A DNA stretch of 64,000 nucleotides from Pandoraea bronchicola (GCF_902459805.1 NZ_CABPST010000001.1:248001-312000), one strand, 5' to 3'. Numbered from the stretch's first letter, positions 37,268 through 48,048 are shown. Notes: generated by a model from the sequence alone, not told the origin. Numbers and translations: made by a program.

Positions 37268-40200
37268 ATGAACAAGCACCTCTATCGGTTGGTCTGGCGG
37301 CATTGCCGCGTCGATGTCGTCCCTGCGCCGGAAACGGCGCGTCAAAGCCCGGGCGCACCGGCATCGCGCGTGCAACGTGCCCGCTGCGGCACACGCTCGT
37401 CGATCCTTTCCTATCCGGTCACCCGCGTTTGCCTTGCATGCCTCGCTTTGCTCGGGGCGGCAGCGCCCGCGCCGGTGTGGGCGGCCTGCGCCACAGCGGG
37501 CAACGTCGTCACGTGCAGCGGTGCCGCCAACCCGCTGGCGCCGTCTTATGCGAACGCGGCGAACAATCTTCAGGTGAACGTGAACAGCAGCGCGGGTGTC
37601 GGTGTGTTGCTCGGCATTGGCGGCACCGCAATGTCACTGACCGGCAATAACGTAACGCTCGTGAACGGGGGCACGATCGATCCCTCACTGCTCGGCGGCA
37701 TCGGCGTCCTCGCCAGCGGCACGGTCATCGGCAATGCGAATGCAGGCGGCAGTACGCAAACGGTGACGAACAACGCCATCATGCGCGGCACGGTGGGCCC
37801 TCTCGGTGTGAACCTGCCAGGCCTCACCGGCCTGGCGTTGACGGTGCAGAACGCCGCCGGCGGCACCACCATCATCAACAACAGCGGCACGCTCGGCGCT
37901 ACGCCACTGCTTGGCGTCTCGCTCACCGGCACCGGCAGCGCCCCTGTCGTGGCCGCTTACGGAGGCGGGGCCGTCAACTTCAGTAACACGGGCACGGTGC
38001 TGGGGCGCATCGCGTTTCAAGCGAACGCAACACCGGGAGCCGGCAACACGTTGACCAACGAAGGGGCGCTAAGCGGTAGCGTCTCGCTCGGCACGAACAG
38101 CACCAACACATTCACGGCCGTCACGGGCTCGACGGTCGACGACGGCGGCAGCACCGGCCTCGGCGCACTGACCGTGACCGGATTCGACCTTGGCTTCGCG
38201 GCGACGGGGGTGATCGATGGCGGCGCGGGCGGCGTCAATTCGCTGATCCTTCGCAACTCGGCAAACAATGCCACGACGACAGGCAGCGGCACACTCAACG
38301 GGGCCAGCTACCTGAATTTCTCGCAAGCCACCGTCAGTGGCGGAACCTGGACGCTTATCGGGCCACTGGCGGTCACCGCCACAACGCTTAACGGCGGCCT
38401 CACCATCTTCGACAATCCTGGCAGCCTCGGCACCGGCTCGCTCACGGTCAATGGCGGCGCGTTGCAGGCCGCCAGTTCTGGGCTGGGCATCGCGCTCCCG
38501 GTCACGCTCGGCGCCAATGGCCTGACAGTCTCCGGTGCGAATCCCCTCGCGTTCAGCAACACGGTCACGGGCAGTGGCGGAGTGTCACTGACAGGCACCG
38601 GCAACCTGACGCTCTCGGGAAACAACACCTACTCCGGCGGCACCTCACTGACCAGCGGCACGCTGATCGCCGGCAGCAGCACGGCGCTCGGTAGCGGCAC
38701 CGTGCAGGTCTCCGGCACGTCTGGCGTGCTGGATGCCAGCGCGTCGGTCACCCTCGCGAATCCGGTCGCGATTGGCGGCGGCAGCACGTTGACGTTCGGC
38801 GGTAGCGCACCGCTCACCCTCGCCGGTCAAATTACCGGCAGTGGCAGCGTCACCAAACAGGGGGCGCAGACAGTCACGCTCACAGGTGCCAATACGTTCA
38901 GCGGCGGCATCAATGTCGCAGCGGGAGCACTGGCCCTCTCGGGACCCGGTTCGTTGCAGATCGGAGGCACACCGCTCACGCTCTCGGGTGCCGGAGCGGT
39001 CTTCGATATGTCGAACGCGGACGGCGACCGCGCGATCACCGGGCTGTCGGGTGTGGCGAACACGCAGGTCCATCTCGGCAGTCATAACCTCACCCTTGGC
39101 AACAGCGCCGGTGGCACGTTCGCGGGCACGATCAGCGGCACGGGCGGCATCATCAAGACGAACGGCGATACGCAAACGTTCTCCGGTGCAAATACGTTTA
39201 CGGGCGGCACGACGATCAACGCCGGCGGCATCGCGCTCGGTAGCGGCGGCTCGCTCGCCAGCACCGGTGCCGTGTCGCTGCTCGGTGGCGGCACCACGTT
39301 CGACATCAGTCAGGCGTCCGCGCAAACCATTGGCGCGTTGACCGGCATTGCCAACACGTCCATCGCGCTGGGCAACAATGCGCTGACGTTCGGCGATGCG
39401 ACCGACCAGACGTTCTCCGGCGTCTTTTCCGGCAGCGGCGGCAGCATCGTCAAGCAAGGCACCGGTACGATGACGCTGACCGGCACCAATACGTCCGGAG
39501 GCGGTATCAATGTCCGAGCGGGCACGCTCGTGCTTCAGGGCAGTGCTTTCGCCAACGCCACGCCGCTTGCCCTGTCGGGCAACGGTGCGACGCTCGATTT
39601 GTCCGCAGCCGCCGGCATGACGTTCGGAACGCTCTCCGGGGTGAACGGATCGACGGTGTTGATCGGCAATCAGACGCTGACCATTGGTGCCGCCGGAAAT
39701 TCGACATTCGGCGGCACGATCTCTGGGGCAGGCGGAATCGTCAAGCAAGGCAGCGGCTCGCTCCTGCTCTCAGGAGCGCAAACGTTTACCGGCGGCATCG
39801 ACATCGCGTCGGGGCGGCTCGCGCTGCAAGGCAATAACACGCTGACCGGCAGCAATGTCGTGACCGTTGCCGATAACGCCACGTTCGATATCGGTGGCGC
39901 AGGTCCCGTGAGCATCGGGTCGCTGACCGGTACCTCCAATAGCCAGGTCACGCTCGGCAGCAATACACTCACCCTCGGCGACGCGGCCAGCGCGACCTTC
40001 GCGGGCAGCATCGGGGGGACGGGCGGTATCGTCAAACTCGGCGCGGGCACACAAACGCTGACAGGCCAGAACGCCTTCACAGGTCAGATCAACATCGAGG
40101 AAGGCACGCTGGCCCTGAGCGGCACTGGCACGCTCTCGGCCAACCCTGTCAGCCTTGCCGGCGGTGCCACACTCGATATCAGCAGCGGCGAGAACCAGAC

Positions 40201-43200
40201 CGTCCATGCGTTATCTGGCGCCGCGGGAAGCACAATTCGTCTCGGCAGCAATACGCTCTCGTTCGGCGACAACAGCGATCAGACCTTTGCGGGCACGCTG
40301 ACCGGCAACGGCGGCGGCATCGTCAAGTTCGGCACGGGCACACAGACGTTGACCGCGCAGCAGACGTTTACCGGAAGCATCGTGGTCGGCGGCGGCGCCC
40401 TCGTCATCGGCGCGGGGGGTGGGTTGTCGCCGCAGAACGCCATAACGCTGGGCGACAGCACGACGTCGCTGGACATCAGCGCAGCGGGTGCCCAGACCAT
40501 CGGCTCGCTCAGCGGCGGCGCCGCTCAGGTCTTTCTCGGTGCGAACACGCTGACGTTCGGCGATGGCAACGGCGAGACATTCAATGGCAGCATTCACGGC
40601 ACCGGCGCACTCGTGAAACAAGGCGGCGGCGTGGAGACACTGGCCGGCGCCAGCGACTTCACGGGCGGGGTCGATCTCGCGGCAGGCGGTCTTCAATTGG
40701 GCAACGCGAATGCCATCGGAACCGGCGCGCTCACAATGGCCGATCAGACGACGCTCGACACCACGCAGGTACTAACCCTCGGCAAAAACATCACGCTGAA
40801 CGGCACATCAGCCATCCTCGGCAGCAACGATCTGACGTTGACGGGAGACGTCTCAGGTAGCGGCTCGTTGCAAAAGACCGGCGCGGCTACGTTGACACTG
40901 AACGGCGCGGGCGGATGGACCGGCGGCACAACGATCAACGACGGCGTGCTTGCATTGGGTGCCGGTGGCTCGCTCGCCAATCAAGGGGCTGTCGTACTGA
41001 ACAGTCCTACGGCAGTGTTCGATGTGAGCGGCGCGTCAGGCGCGCAAACCATCGGTGCACTCTCCGGCACTGGCGGCACGGTGACCCTGGGCGCCAACAC
41101 GCTGACCTTTGGTGACGCGAGCGATCAGACATTGGCCGCGACGTTGAGCGGCACGGGCGGCATCGTCAAACAGGGCGCGGGACGGCAAACACTCACGACG
41201 ACGCAGACGTTTGCAGGCGGCATCGATGTCGCCAACGGTACGCTGGCGCTGGGCAGCGGCGCATCGATGCAAGGTGCGAATGCCCTGACGCTAAGCGGCG
41301 CAGGTAGCACCTTCGACATTAGCGAGGGCGGCACCACGGTGATCGGCGCGTTGAATGGCGTCGCGGGCAGCAGCGTGTCACTCGGCTCGCAGAATCTGAC
41401 GTTTGGCGGCAACGTCGACGCCTCGTTCGGTGGCGCGATTCACGGGGCAGGCGCGCTCATCAAGACGGGCGCCGGCGCGCAGACCTTCCTGGGTGCCAGC
41501 GACTTCTCCGGCGGCATGATCGTGGGCGAAGGCGGTCTGGTGGCAGGTGACAATCTCGCCTTCGGCATCGGTGCGCTCACGCTCAACAGCAATGCGAGTC
41601 TCGACAGCACGCAAGCCATTACGCTGGGCAACAACATGGGTTTGTCGGGCACGTTGACGGTGCTTGGCGGTCACGACCTGACGCTCAACGGCGTGTTGTC
41701 CGGTTCGGGCGGACTGACCAAGATCGGTGCGGCGAGGCTGACGCTCGGTGGCAGCAATACCTACACCGGGGCAACGATCGTCGACGCAGGCACGCTGGCG
41801 CTGGGGGCCGGCGCGTCGCTCAATGCGTCGGGATCGATCAACATTGCCAGCGGCGCAACGCTCGACCTCTCGGCAGGCAATGGAACACAGGTCATGGGTG
41901 CTATCGATGGCGCGGGAACCGTCAACATCGGCGCTCTCGTGACCGAGATCGGGGCCGCCTCCAACGGCACGTTCAGCGGCAGCCTCATGGGCACGGGGTC
42001 AGTTATCAAGATTGGCACCGGCACGGAAACGCTCACCGGACAGAACACCTATACGGGCGGCACGGTCGTACAAACGGGCACGCTGGCACTGGGCGGCGCG
42101 GGCACCCTTGCCGCGGAGGGTGCGCTCACGCTGAACAATGCCGGTTCGACGTTCAACATCTCCGGTGCCAATGGACCGCAAACGGTTGGTGCGCTCTCCG
42201 CCGGTGCAGGGACGCAGATCCGATTGGGCGGCAACACGCTGACCTTCGGCGATGCGACGAGCCACACCGTCGCCGCGCTCATCAGTGGCAGCGGCGGCAT
42301 CGTCAAACAAGGCAGCGGGACAACGACAGTGCTCGGCGCCCAGCAGTACACCGGAACCACAACGATTACCGATGGAACGCTCGCCATCGGCTCGACCGGC
42401 AACCTGGGAACTGGCGCCGTCGTGGCTTTGGCAAGCGGCAGTGCAGTGCTCGACGTCAGCGCGGCGGGCAATCAATCACTCAGCCATCTGTCAGGCACCG
42501 GGGGGAGCGTGGTTCTCGGTGGTGGCAGTACTTTGCGGGTGGGTAACAACGACACCTCCGCGCTCGCAAGCGCCATCTCGGGCACCGGTGCCCTCATCAT
42601 GGATGGCAGCGGACGGTTGACGCTCGGCGGAGTCAACACGTTCACGGGGAATGTCGGCGTGGACAGCGGCACGCTCGCGCTGGGCGCTGGTGCCACACTG
42701 TCGAGCGCGAACGATGTCACGCTCGCCTCCGGCGCGACGTTCGATGTCAGCGCCGCCACCGCGCCCGTCATCGGATCACTCAACGGCGCGGCCGGCAGCA
42801 CGGTCAACGCGGGCACGCAGACACTTACACTTGGCAGCGCGGGGAACGGAACCTTTACCGGCACGCTCAACGGCACCGGCGGCCTCATCAAGCAAGGCAG
42901 CGGGACGCAAATGCTAGACAGCGGAGCGGCGCTGACTGGCGACGTGCGCATCGACGCCGGCACTCTCGCCCTAAGCAACGGTACCAGGTTGAATGGCAAC
43001 GCCATCACCCTCGACGGCGCGACCGGGAGGCTCGATCTCTCGGCAGGGCCAAATCAAACGGTCGGCTCAATCGCTGGCGTCACAGGCAGTGCCATCAATC
43101 TCGGTAACGCAGCACTCACGCTTGCCGACGCAGCGAGCGATGCACTGGCATCTGACGTTCATGGTGCAGGCGGCAGCCTCGTCAAACTCGGCAACGGCGT

Positions 43201-46200
43201 ACAAACGCTCGCGGGCAATAACGACTTCGGTGGCGGAATCGACGTTCAGGCGGGGGGGATCGCGGTGAACAGCAACACCGCATTGGGGACAGGTGTTGCG
43301 CGCTTTGCCGACGGCACATCACTCGACGCGACGCAAACGAGCACGTTGGGCAATCAGATCATGCTCGATGGCAATCTCAGCGTCGTTGGCACGAACGATC
43401 TCGCGCTCAACGGTGCGATCAGCGGTGTGGGCGGCATCACGAAGAACGGTGCGGCAACGCTGACCCTCAATGGCCAGAACACCTACGCCGGCACCACCAA
43501 TGTCATCGGCGGCACGTTGGCTCTCGGTGCGGGCGCAAGCCTCGACGCCGCAGGCATCGTCAACGTGGCGACGGGTGCGATGTTCGACCTGTCGGCAGGC
43601 AACGGCACGCAGACGTTCGGTGCGCTCATGGGCGGCGGCGCCATCAACATGGGCAGCAACACGCTCGAGGTCGGTGCGAACGGCCTCGACGAGACCTACA
43701 GCGGCGGAGTGATGGGCTCCGGCAGCCTCGTGAAGGTCGGCACGGGGACCGAGACGATGACGGGCACGAACACGTTCACTGGCGGGACGGTCGTGCAAGC
43801 CGGCACGCTCGCGCTGGGCGGTGCGGGTTCTTTATCGGCGGCGGGGGCGGTCACGCTGCAGAATCCGGGAACGACGCTCGACATTTCCGGCGCCAACGGC
43901 AACCGCACTATCGGCGCACTCACTGCCCAGACAGGCACCAACGTCACGCTGGGCAACAATACGCTGACGTTCGGCGATGCGTCGAGTCACACCGTGAGCG
44001 GCACGATCACCGGTGGGGGCGGCATCATCAAGCAAGGCAGTGGAACGCAAACGCTCGTGGGCCAACAACAGTTCACGGGCACGACCACCATTGCCGACGG
44101 CACGCTCGCACTCGGTGCCACGGGGCAACTTGCGAGCGGTGCGAATGTCGTCGTGGCGGGCCCCGGCGCCACATTCGATATCTCAGCCGCGGGAAATCAG
44201 ACGCTCGGGAGGCTATCAGGCACCGGCGGCAGTGTGAACCTCGGGGGTAACACGCTCACGTTTGGCGACAACACCCACCAATCGCTGGCCGCGTCCATCG
44301 CCGGTGCAGGCGGCATCGTCAAGACCGGCGCGGGCACGCTATCGCTGACGGGACAGAACACCTTCACCGGTGCCATCAATGTGGCAAACGGCACCGTCTC
44401 CCTCGACTCGGGTGGCACGCTGTCCGGCGCCAACAACGTTTCACTTGCCGCCGGTACGACGCTGGACGTCACGCACACGACGACTCAGACCCTCATCGCA
44501 GGCATTGATGGTGCGGCTGGCTCCACGGTGTCGCTCGGCGCGCAATCGCTCACGTTCGGCGGCTCGGCGAACAGCACATTCGACGGCGTTATCGCCGGCG
44601 CGGGGGGCATCACCAAACAAGGCACCGCCACTGTGACGCTTGGCGGCGTCACCACCTTCTCCGGTACGACGTCGGTGACAGGCGGCACGTTGGCGCTCGG
44701 CGCCTCCGGACAACTTGGCGGCAGTGCGGGTCTGGCATTGCGCAATACCGGTTCGACGTTCGACGCCTCCGCGTCTGCTGCACCGCTGGCATTCGCCTCC
44801 CTCGACGCTGACACCGGCACACAGCTAGTGCTCGGCAGCGGTGGGTTGATAACCGGTGACAGCGGGAATCACACGTTCGGCGGCACGTTATCCGGTGCGG
44901 GAAGACTGGTCAAGAACGGTAGCGGAACGCTTTCGCTCGGCGCATCGAATACGTACGCCGGTGGCACGACGTTGAACGCTGGGACGCTCTCCCTGGGCAA
45001 CAGCACGGCGCTCGGCGCAGGTGACATTACGGTGAACGGTAATGGGGGGCTCGGCGCGAACGCCCCGGCCAGCGCTCCCTTGACCGTGGCGAATGGTGTG
45101 ACGCTGAACAACGGCGCAACCCTCGGCGTCGCCGGTGCATCACCGCTCACCCTCAGCGGCAACGTGACGGGCAACGGCGGCCTGTCCCTGAATACCCCGC
45201 AAGGCATCACGCTGGCTGGCAACAACCGCTACACGGGTGGCACGACGGTCACCGGCGGGAGTGTCAACGTCACCTCGCCGACGGGCCTTGGCACCGGCGG
45301 GCTCGTCGTCTCGCAAGGCACGGTGGCAATGCAGGGGGTGGACGTCACATTGCCGTCGCTCAATGGCACGGCGCAAGGCGGCGTCGCCATCAATGGCGGT
45401 TCGGTCACGGTCTCGGCAGGCGACTTCTCCGGCAGTGTCGCCGGCAGCGGTGGCCTGACCAAAACCGGCACCGCCACCACGCTCACGCTCAGCGGCCAGA
45501 ACCCGCTCACCGGACCGACGACCGTGGCGGGCGGCACACTCGGCATCGGCAGTCTTCCGAACTCGCCAGTCACGGTACAAGCGGATGGCACGTTGACGAC
45601 CCTTGCCCCGGCATTGTCGGGCGGCAGCGGCGCGAGCGCGCAAACCGGGACGCTGACCGGCGGACCCGGTAGCCACATCGTCGTCGCATCTCCCGGCACC
45701 ACGTTAGGCGTCAACGGCGATCTCACGCTTGCCCCGGGCTCGACGTTACAAGTCAGTGCCGCTCCCGGCACGGCTCCCAGTCAGGTGAAGGCCAGCGGCC
45801 GTGCATCGGTCGGCGGCAGCAATCTCGTCATCCACGCGGCACTGGGTACGCGACCCGCAGATGCCTCAGGTGCCGTCATCGTCTCGGCACCGGGCGGCGT
45901 CTCCGGGCAATTTGCGTCGGCGTCGACCGACCTGCTCTACCTCACGCCTCAGGTCAGCTACACGCCGACATCCGTGCTGCTGACGTTCGCGCCGAACGGT
46001 ACGCCGCTTCCGGCAGGTGCCATCACGCCGAATCAGCGGGCGGCTGCGGACGCGGTCGCGGCAATGGACGGTGGCAGCACGCTCTATCAGGCCGCGCTCG
46101 GCCTGACCGCCGCGACAGCACCGGCGGCCTTCGAGAGTCTCGACGGCAGCCTGCATGCGTCGATTACGTCGATGTTGCTGAGTCAAAGCCAAATCGCGCG

Positions 46201-47179
46201 CGATGCCGTCTCGCAACGACTGCGCGAGAACCTTTCTCTTGCGCAGGACTGCGAAGTTTCGTCGGCAGAGAACGAGCGTTTGCCTGCCCCCGCGGCACAG
46301 GTCAACCGTAGCGGTGACTGCCGCGCACAGCCGCGTGCAACTCAGGCGTGGGCGTCGGTCTATGGCAACGATGGGCAACTGCGCGGCAAACCTGTCGCTG
46401 ACGGTGGCTCGGGGGCTTCCACATTGCATCGGCGCGGCATGGGGGTACTTGCCGGTGTCGATGCGCCTCTGGCGGATGCATGGCGTGCAGGCGGGTTCGG
46501 CGGCCTCGGCCACAGCACGTTCAATACCGGGCCGGGGGCTTCCGGGAACAGCAACGATGCGCAGATCGGCGCGTATGTGAACCGTCGCTTCGGACGCCTC
46601 GGCGCCACGATTGGCGGTGCCTACGGATGGCAGCAAATCACGTCGCAGCGCAGCGTAGCCATCGGCCCCATCGCACAGACGGCGAGGGCCAGCTACGACG
46701 CCTCTGTGTGGCAGGTCTTCGGTGAAGCCGCGTGGCGCTTGGACGCCGGCCCCGCCAGCATCGAACCGTTCGCCAACGTGGCATACGCACGCGTGCGCAC
46801 CGGTGCATTCGACGAAACGGGCAGCGTCGCCGCGCTTCACGCCGACGAGCAATCGCAAGGCATCACGTTCTCGACCGCCGGCTTGCGCGGCGAGATGGCC
46901 TTCGGCACCGGTTCGATCGCATCGGGGCGCCTGCGGTTGTCGGCAGGCTGGCGTCACGCCTACGGCGCGAACACGCCCGACATGCGGCTGGCTTTCTCCA
47001 GCACCTCAGCGGCATTCACCGTTGGCGGTGTTCCGATCGCACGTGATGCCGCCGTCGTCAGCGCCGGTGTCGATGCCTTCGTCGGCACCGCGATGACCCT
47101 TGGCGTGAGTTACTCGGGCCAGTTCGGCGGGCAAGTCAGCGACAACACCATCTATGGGAATCTCAACTGGCGCTTCTGA
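37268..47179 (+). CDS. Giant type V autotransporter with PATR passenger repeats
   Basis: A surface protein of about 3,303 residues. The N-terminus is an extended signal peptide (ESPR-like MNKHLYRLVW at 1-10, a long charged region, then the hydrophobic VCLACLALLGAAAPAPVWA ending near residue 72). The passenger (about 73-3020) is glycine/threonine/serine-rich beta-helix sequence with about 25 autotransporter-associated beta-strand repeats of the form TLTGxNTFTGGTTVxxGTLALG, mean spacing about 96 residues. The C-terminal beta-barrel (about 3030-3303) ends in NLNWRF with the terminal phenylalanine needed for outer-membrane assembly. I chose the ATG at 37268 over the open frame from 37031 because it restores the ESPR. 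Adhesion or biofilm formation is the usual role; no protease or RGD motif was seen. Confidence 0.92.
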   Translation: MNKHLYRLVWRHCRVDVVPAPETARQSPGAPASRVQRARCGTRSSILSYPVTRVCLACLALLGAAAPAPVWAACATAGNVVTCSGAANPLAPSYANAANNLQVNVNSSAGVGVLLGIGGTAMSLTGNNVTLVNGGTIDPSLLGGIGVLASGTVIGNANAGGSTQTVTNNAIMRGTVGPLGVNLPGLTGLALTVQNAAGGTTIINNSGTLGATPLLGVSLTGTGSAPVVAAYGGGAVNFSNTGTVLGRIAFQANATPGAGNTLTNEGALSGSVSLGTNSTNTFTAVTGSTVDDGGSTGLGALTVTGFDLGFAATGVIDGGAGGVNSLILRNSANNATTTGSGTLNGASYLNFSQATVSGGTWTLIGPLAVTATTLNGGLTIFDNPGSLGTGSLTVNGGALQAASSGLGIALPVTLGANGLTVSGANPLAFSNTVTGSGGVSLTGTGNLTLSGNNTYSGGTSLTSGTLIAGSSTALGSGTVQVSGTSGVLDASASVTLANPVAIGGGSTLTFGGSAPLTLAGQITGSGSVTKQGAQTVTLTGANTFSGGINVAAGALALSGPGSLQIGGTPLTLSGAGAVFDMSNADGDRAITGLSGVANTQVHLGSHNLTLGNSAGGTFAGTISGTGGIIKTNGDTQTFSGANTFTGGTTINAGGIALGSGGSLASTGAVSLLGGGTTFDISQASAQTIGALTGIANTSIALGNNALTFGDATDQTFSGVFSGSGGSIVKQGTGTMTLTGTNTSGGGINVRAGTLVLQGSAFANATPLALSGNGATLDLSAAAGMTFGTLSGVNGSTVLIGNQTLTIGAAGNSTFGGTISGAGGIVKQGSGSLLLSGAQTFTGGIDIASGRLALQGNNTLTGSNVVTVADNATFDIGGAGPVSIGSLTGTSNSQVTLGSNTLTLGDAASATFAGSIGGTGGIVKLGAGTQTLTGQNAFTGQINIEEGTLALSGTGTLSANPVSLAGGATLDISSGENQTVHALSGAAGSTIRLGSNTLSFGDNSDQTFAGTLTGNGGGIVKFGTGTQTLTAQQTFTGSIVVGGGALVIGAGGGLSPQNAITLGDSTTSLDISAAGAQTIGSLSGGAAQVFLGANTLTFGDGNGETFNGSIHGTGALVKQGGGVETLAGASDFTGGVDLAAGGLQLGNANAIGTGALTMADQTTLDTTQVLTLGKNITLNGTSAILGSNDLTLTGDVSGSGSLQKTGAATLTLNGAGGWTGGTTINDGVLALGAGGSLANQGAVVLNSPTAVFDVSGASGAQTIGALSGTGGTVTLGANTLTFGDASDQTLAATLSGTGGIVKQGAGRQTLTTTQTFAGGIDVANGTLALGSGASMQGANALTLSGAGSTFDISEGGTTVIGALNGVAGSSVSLGSQNLTFGGNVDASFGGAIHGAGALIKTGAGAQTFLGASDFSGGMIVGEGGLVAGDNLAFGIGALTLNSNASLDSTQAITLGNNMGLSGTLTVLGGHDLTLNGVLSGSGGLTKIGAARLTLGGSNTYTGATIVDAGTLALGAGASLNASGSINIASGATLDLSAGNGTQVMGAIDGAGTVNIGALVTEIGAASNGTFSGSLMGTGSVIKIGTGTETLTGQNTYTGGTVVQTGTLALGGAGTLAAEGALTLNNAGSTFNISGANGPQTVGALSAGAGTQIRLGGNTLTFGDATSHTVAALISGSGGIVKQGSGTTTVLGAQQYTGTTTITDGTLAIGSTGNLGTGAVVALASGSAVLDVSAAGNQSLSHLSGTGGSVVLGGGSTLRVGNNDTSALASAISGTGALIMDGSGRLTLGGVNTFTGNVGVDSGTLALGAGATLSSANDVTLASGATFDVSAATAPVIGSLNGAAGSTVNAGTQTLTLGSAGNGTFTGTLNGTGGLIKQGSGTQMLDSGAALTGDVRIDAGTLALSNGTRLNGNAITLDGATGRLDLSAGPNQTVGSIAGVTGSAINLGNAALTLADAASDALASDVHGAGGSLVKLGNGVQTLAGNNDFGGGIDVQAGGIAVNSNTALGTGVARFADGTSLDATQTSTLGNQIMLDGNLSVVGTNDLALNGAISGVGGITKNGAATLTLNGQNTYAGTTNVIGGTLALGAGASLDAAGIVNVATGAMFDLSAGNGTQTFGALMGGGAINMGSNTLEVGANGLDETYSGGVMGSGSLVKVGTGTETMTGTNTFTGGTVVQAGTLALGGAGSLSAAGAVTLQNPGTTLDISGANGNRTIGALTAQTGTNVTLGNNTLTFGDASSHTVSGTITGGGGIIKQGSGTQTLVGQQQFTGTTTIADGTLALGATGQLASGANVVVAGPGATFDISAAGNQTLGRLSGTGGSVNLGGNTLTFGDNTHQSLAASIAGAGGIVKTGAGTLSLTGQNTFTGAINVANGTVSLDSGGTLSGANNVSLAAGTTLDVTHTTTQTLIAGIDGAAGSTVSLGAQSLTFGGSANSTFDGVIAGAGGITKQGTATVTLGGVTTFSGTTSVTGGTLALGASGQLGGSAGLALRNTGSTFDASASAAPLAFASLDADTGTQLVLGSGGLITGDSGNHTFGGTLSGAGRLVKNGSGTLSLGASNTYAGGTTLNAGTLSLGNSTALGAGDITVNGNGGLGANAPASAPLTVANGVTLNNGATLGVAGASPLTLSGNVTGNGGLSLNTPQGITLAGNNRYTGGTTVTGGSVNVTSPTGLGTGGLVVSQGTVAMQGVDVTLPSLNGTAQGGVAINGGSVTVSAGDFSGSVAGSGGLTKTGTATTLTLSGQNPLTGPTTVAGGTLGIGSLPNSPVTVQADGTLTTLAPALSGGSGASAQTGTLTGGPGSHIVVASPGTTLGVNGDLTLAPGSTLQVSAAPGTAPSQVKASGRASVGGSNLVIHAALGTRPADASGAVIVSAPGGVSGQFASASTDLLYLTPQVSYTPTSVLLTFAPNGTPLPAGAITPNQRAAADAVAAMDGGSTLYQAALGLTAATAPAAFESLDGSLHASITSMLLSQSQIARDAVSQRLRENLSLAQDCEVSSAENERLPAPAAQVNRSGDCRAQPRATQAWASVYGNDGQLRGKPVADGGSGASTLHRRGMGVLAGVDAPLADAWRAGGFGGLGHSTFNTGPGASGNSNDAQIGAYVNRRFGRLGATIGGAYGWQQITSQRSVAIGPIAQTARASYDASVWQVFGEAAWRLDAGPASIEPFANVAYARVRTGAFDETGSVAALHADEQSQGITFSTAGLRGEMAFGTGSIASGRLRLSAGWRHAYGANTPDMRLAFSSTSAAFTVGGVPIARDAAVVSAGVDAFVGTAMTLGVSYSGQFGGQVSDNTIYGNLNWRF
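38605..45600 (+). repeat. Passenger repeat array (about 25 PATR units)
   Basis: Degenerate in-frame repeats encoding G(T/S)xTLTGxNTFTGG-type strands, each followed by a 'GALxGxxG..LGxNTLTFG' segment. Within the array, the block 41480-42660 is collinear with 43200-44390 (offset about 1.72 kb), sharing odd strings such as DLSAGNGTQ, TGGTVVQ and LTFGDA/SSHTV, so a higher-order duplication overlies the basic repeat. Confidence 0.85.
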
Positions 47180-47238
47180 CGCGTGCGCTAGCTCTGTGGC
47201 ACTTACCGCAGCGAGCGAAGTACGGAGGAGGTGCCATG

Positions 47239-47268
47239 GGCCGGCGGCGCGAGGTGGCGTCGCCGGCC
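47239..47268 (+). terminator. Hairpin after the autotransporter gene
   Basis: GGCCGGCG / CGCCGGCC, perfect 8 bp (10 of 11 if extended), 14-nt loop, 60 bp after the stop. There is no T-run, so termination is only suggested. Confidence 0.4.
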
Positions 47269-47353
47269 AAGGGCGGGACTCGCCTGCAACCATCGCCTCC
47301 GGTAAGCTCTCGGTGTCGCGCGCTCACGCGCTCACTCCGGAAGGTTATCCCCC

Positions 47354-47800
47354 ATGCCGTCATCCAAAGCTACTGACGCCGCGCCACCGGCCAAGGCCAG
47401 CACGGCGCGCAAGCGCAGCACCAAGCCCCTGGAGATTCACTTCAAGCGAGCCTACGACGCCCCCGATCCCGCGGACGGGCAACGCATCCTCGCCGACCGT
47501 CTCTGGCCGCGCGGTCTCGCCAAGATCAAGGCGCATATCGACTTCTGGGCCAAGGACGTCACGCCGAGCACACCGCTCCGGCAATGGTTTCACCAGCATC
47601 CCGAGCAGTTCGACGAATTCCGTCAACGCTTTCTCGATGAACTCTCTGCGCTGGATGCCGACCACAACGCCACCCTCACCGAACTGCGCAAACGATTGAC
47701 CGAAGGCCCGGTCACGTTGCTCACGGCGGCCCATCGACTCGAAGACGACGAAGCGCACACGCACCTTCATGTGTTGCGCGATTTCCTCGAATCACGTTAG
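47354..47800 (+). CDS. DUF488 family protein
   Basis: A 148-residue DUF488 protein. The hallmark ILADRLWPRGLAK follows the basic N-terminal strand, and the C-terminal part contains GPVTLLTAAHRLEDDEAHTH. The N-terminal 27 residues are lysine/alanine-rich and probably disordered. A GGAAGG site precedes the ATG. DUF488 proteins are small cytoplasmic proteins of unsettled function. It stands alone, with no functional link visible to the autotransporter or the MFS gene. Confidence 0.85.
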   Translation: MPSSKATDAAPPAKASTARKRSTKPLEIHFKRAYDAPDPADGQRILADRLWPRGLAKIKAHIDFWAKDVTPSTPLRQWFHQHPEQFDEFRQRFLDELSALDADHNATLTELRKRLTEGPVTLLTAAHRLEDDEAHTHLHVLRDFLESR

Positions 47801-48048
47801 TGCGTCACGGCGGGCCGATGGATCGACGTACGTCGGCCCCCTGACGTCGTTAGCCTGACAGCGATGGTTTTGCGGTTCGCCACGCACGCCAGCGTATCGC
47901 GTCAAGACACGGCATTCCGCCCCTCAAAACGGTGTCGTGTGACGCCGATGCCGTGGAGACCCGCATGACATCTGGCGTTGTATGCGAACGGGACGGGCGG
48001 TGGCGAAGTTTGCTATAACGCTCACAGCGCCGCCATCACGCCAGCCAT

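Noticed and set aside
38645-39748. Long minus-strand open frames across the autotransporter gene (this one 367 codons; many others).
   Set aside because: They mirror the codon bias of the repetitive plus-strand gene, have no family similarity that I can see and lack ribosome binding sites.
38605-45600. Regularly spaced repeats that could suggest a CRISPR array.
   Set aside because: The units are degenerate, in frame, about 290 bp apart and encode beta-helix strands; there are no identical short direct repeats with unique spacers and no cas genes.
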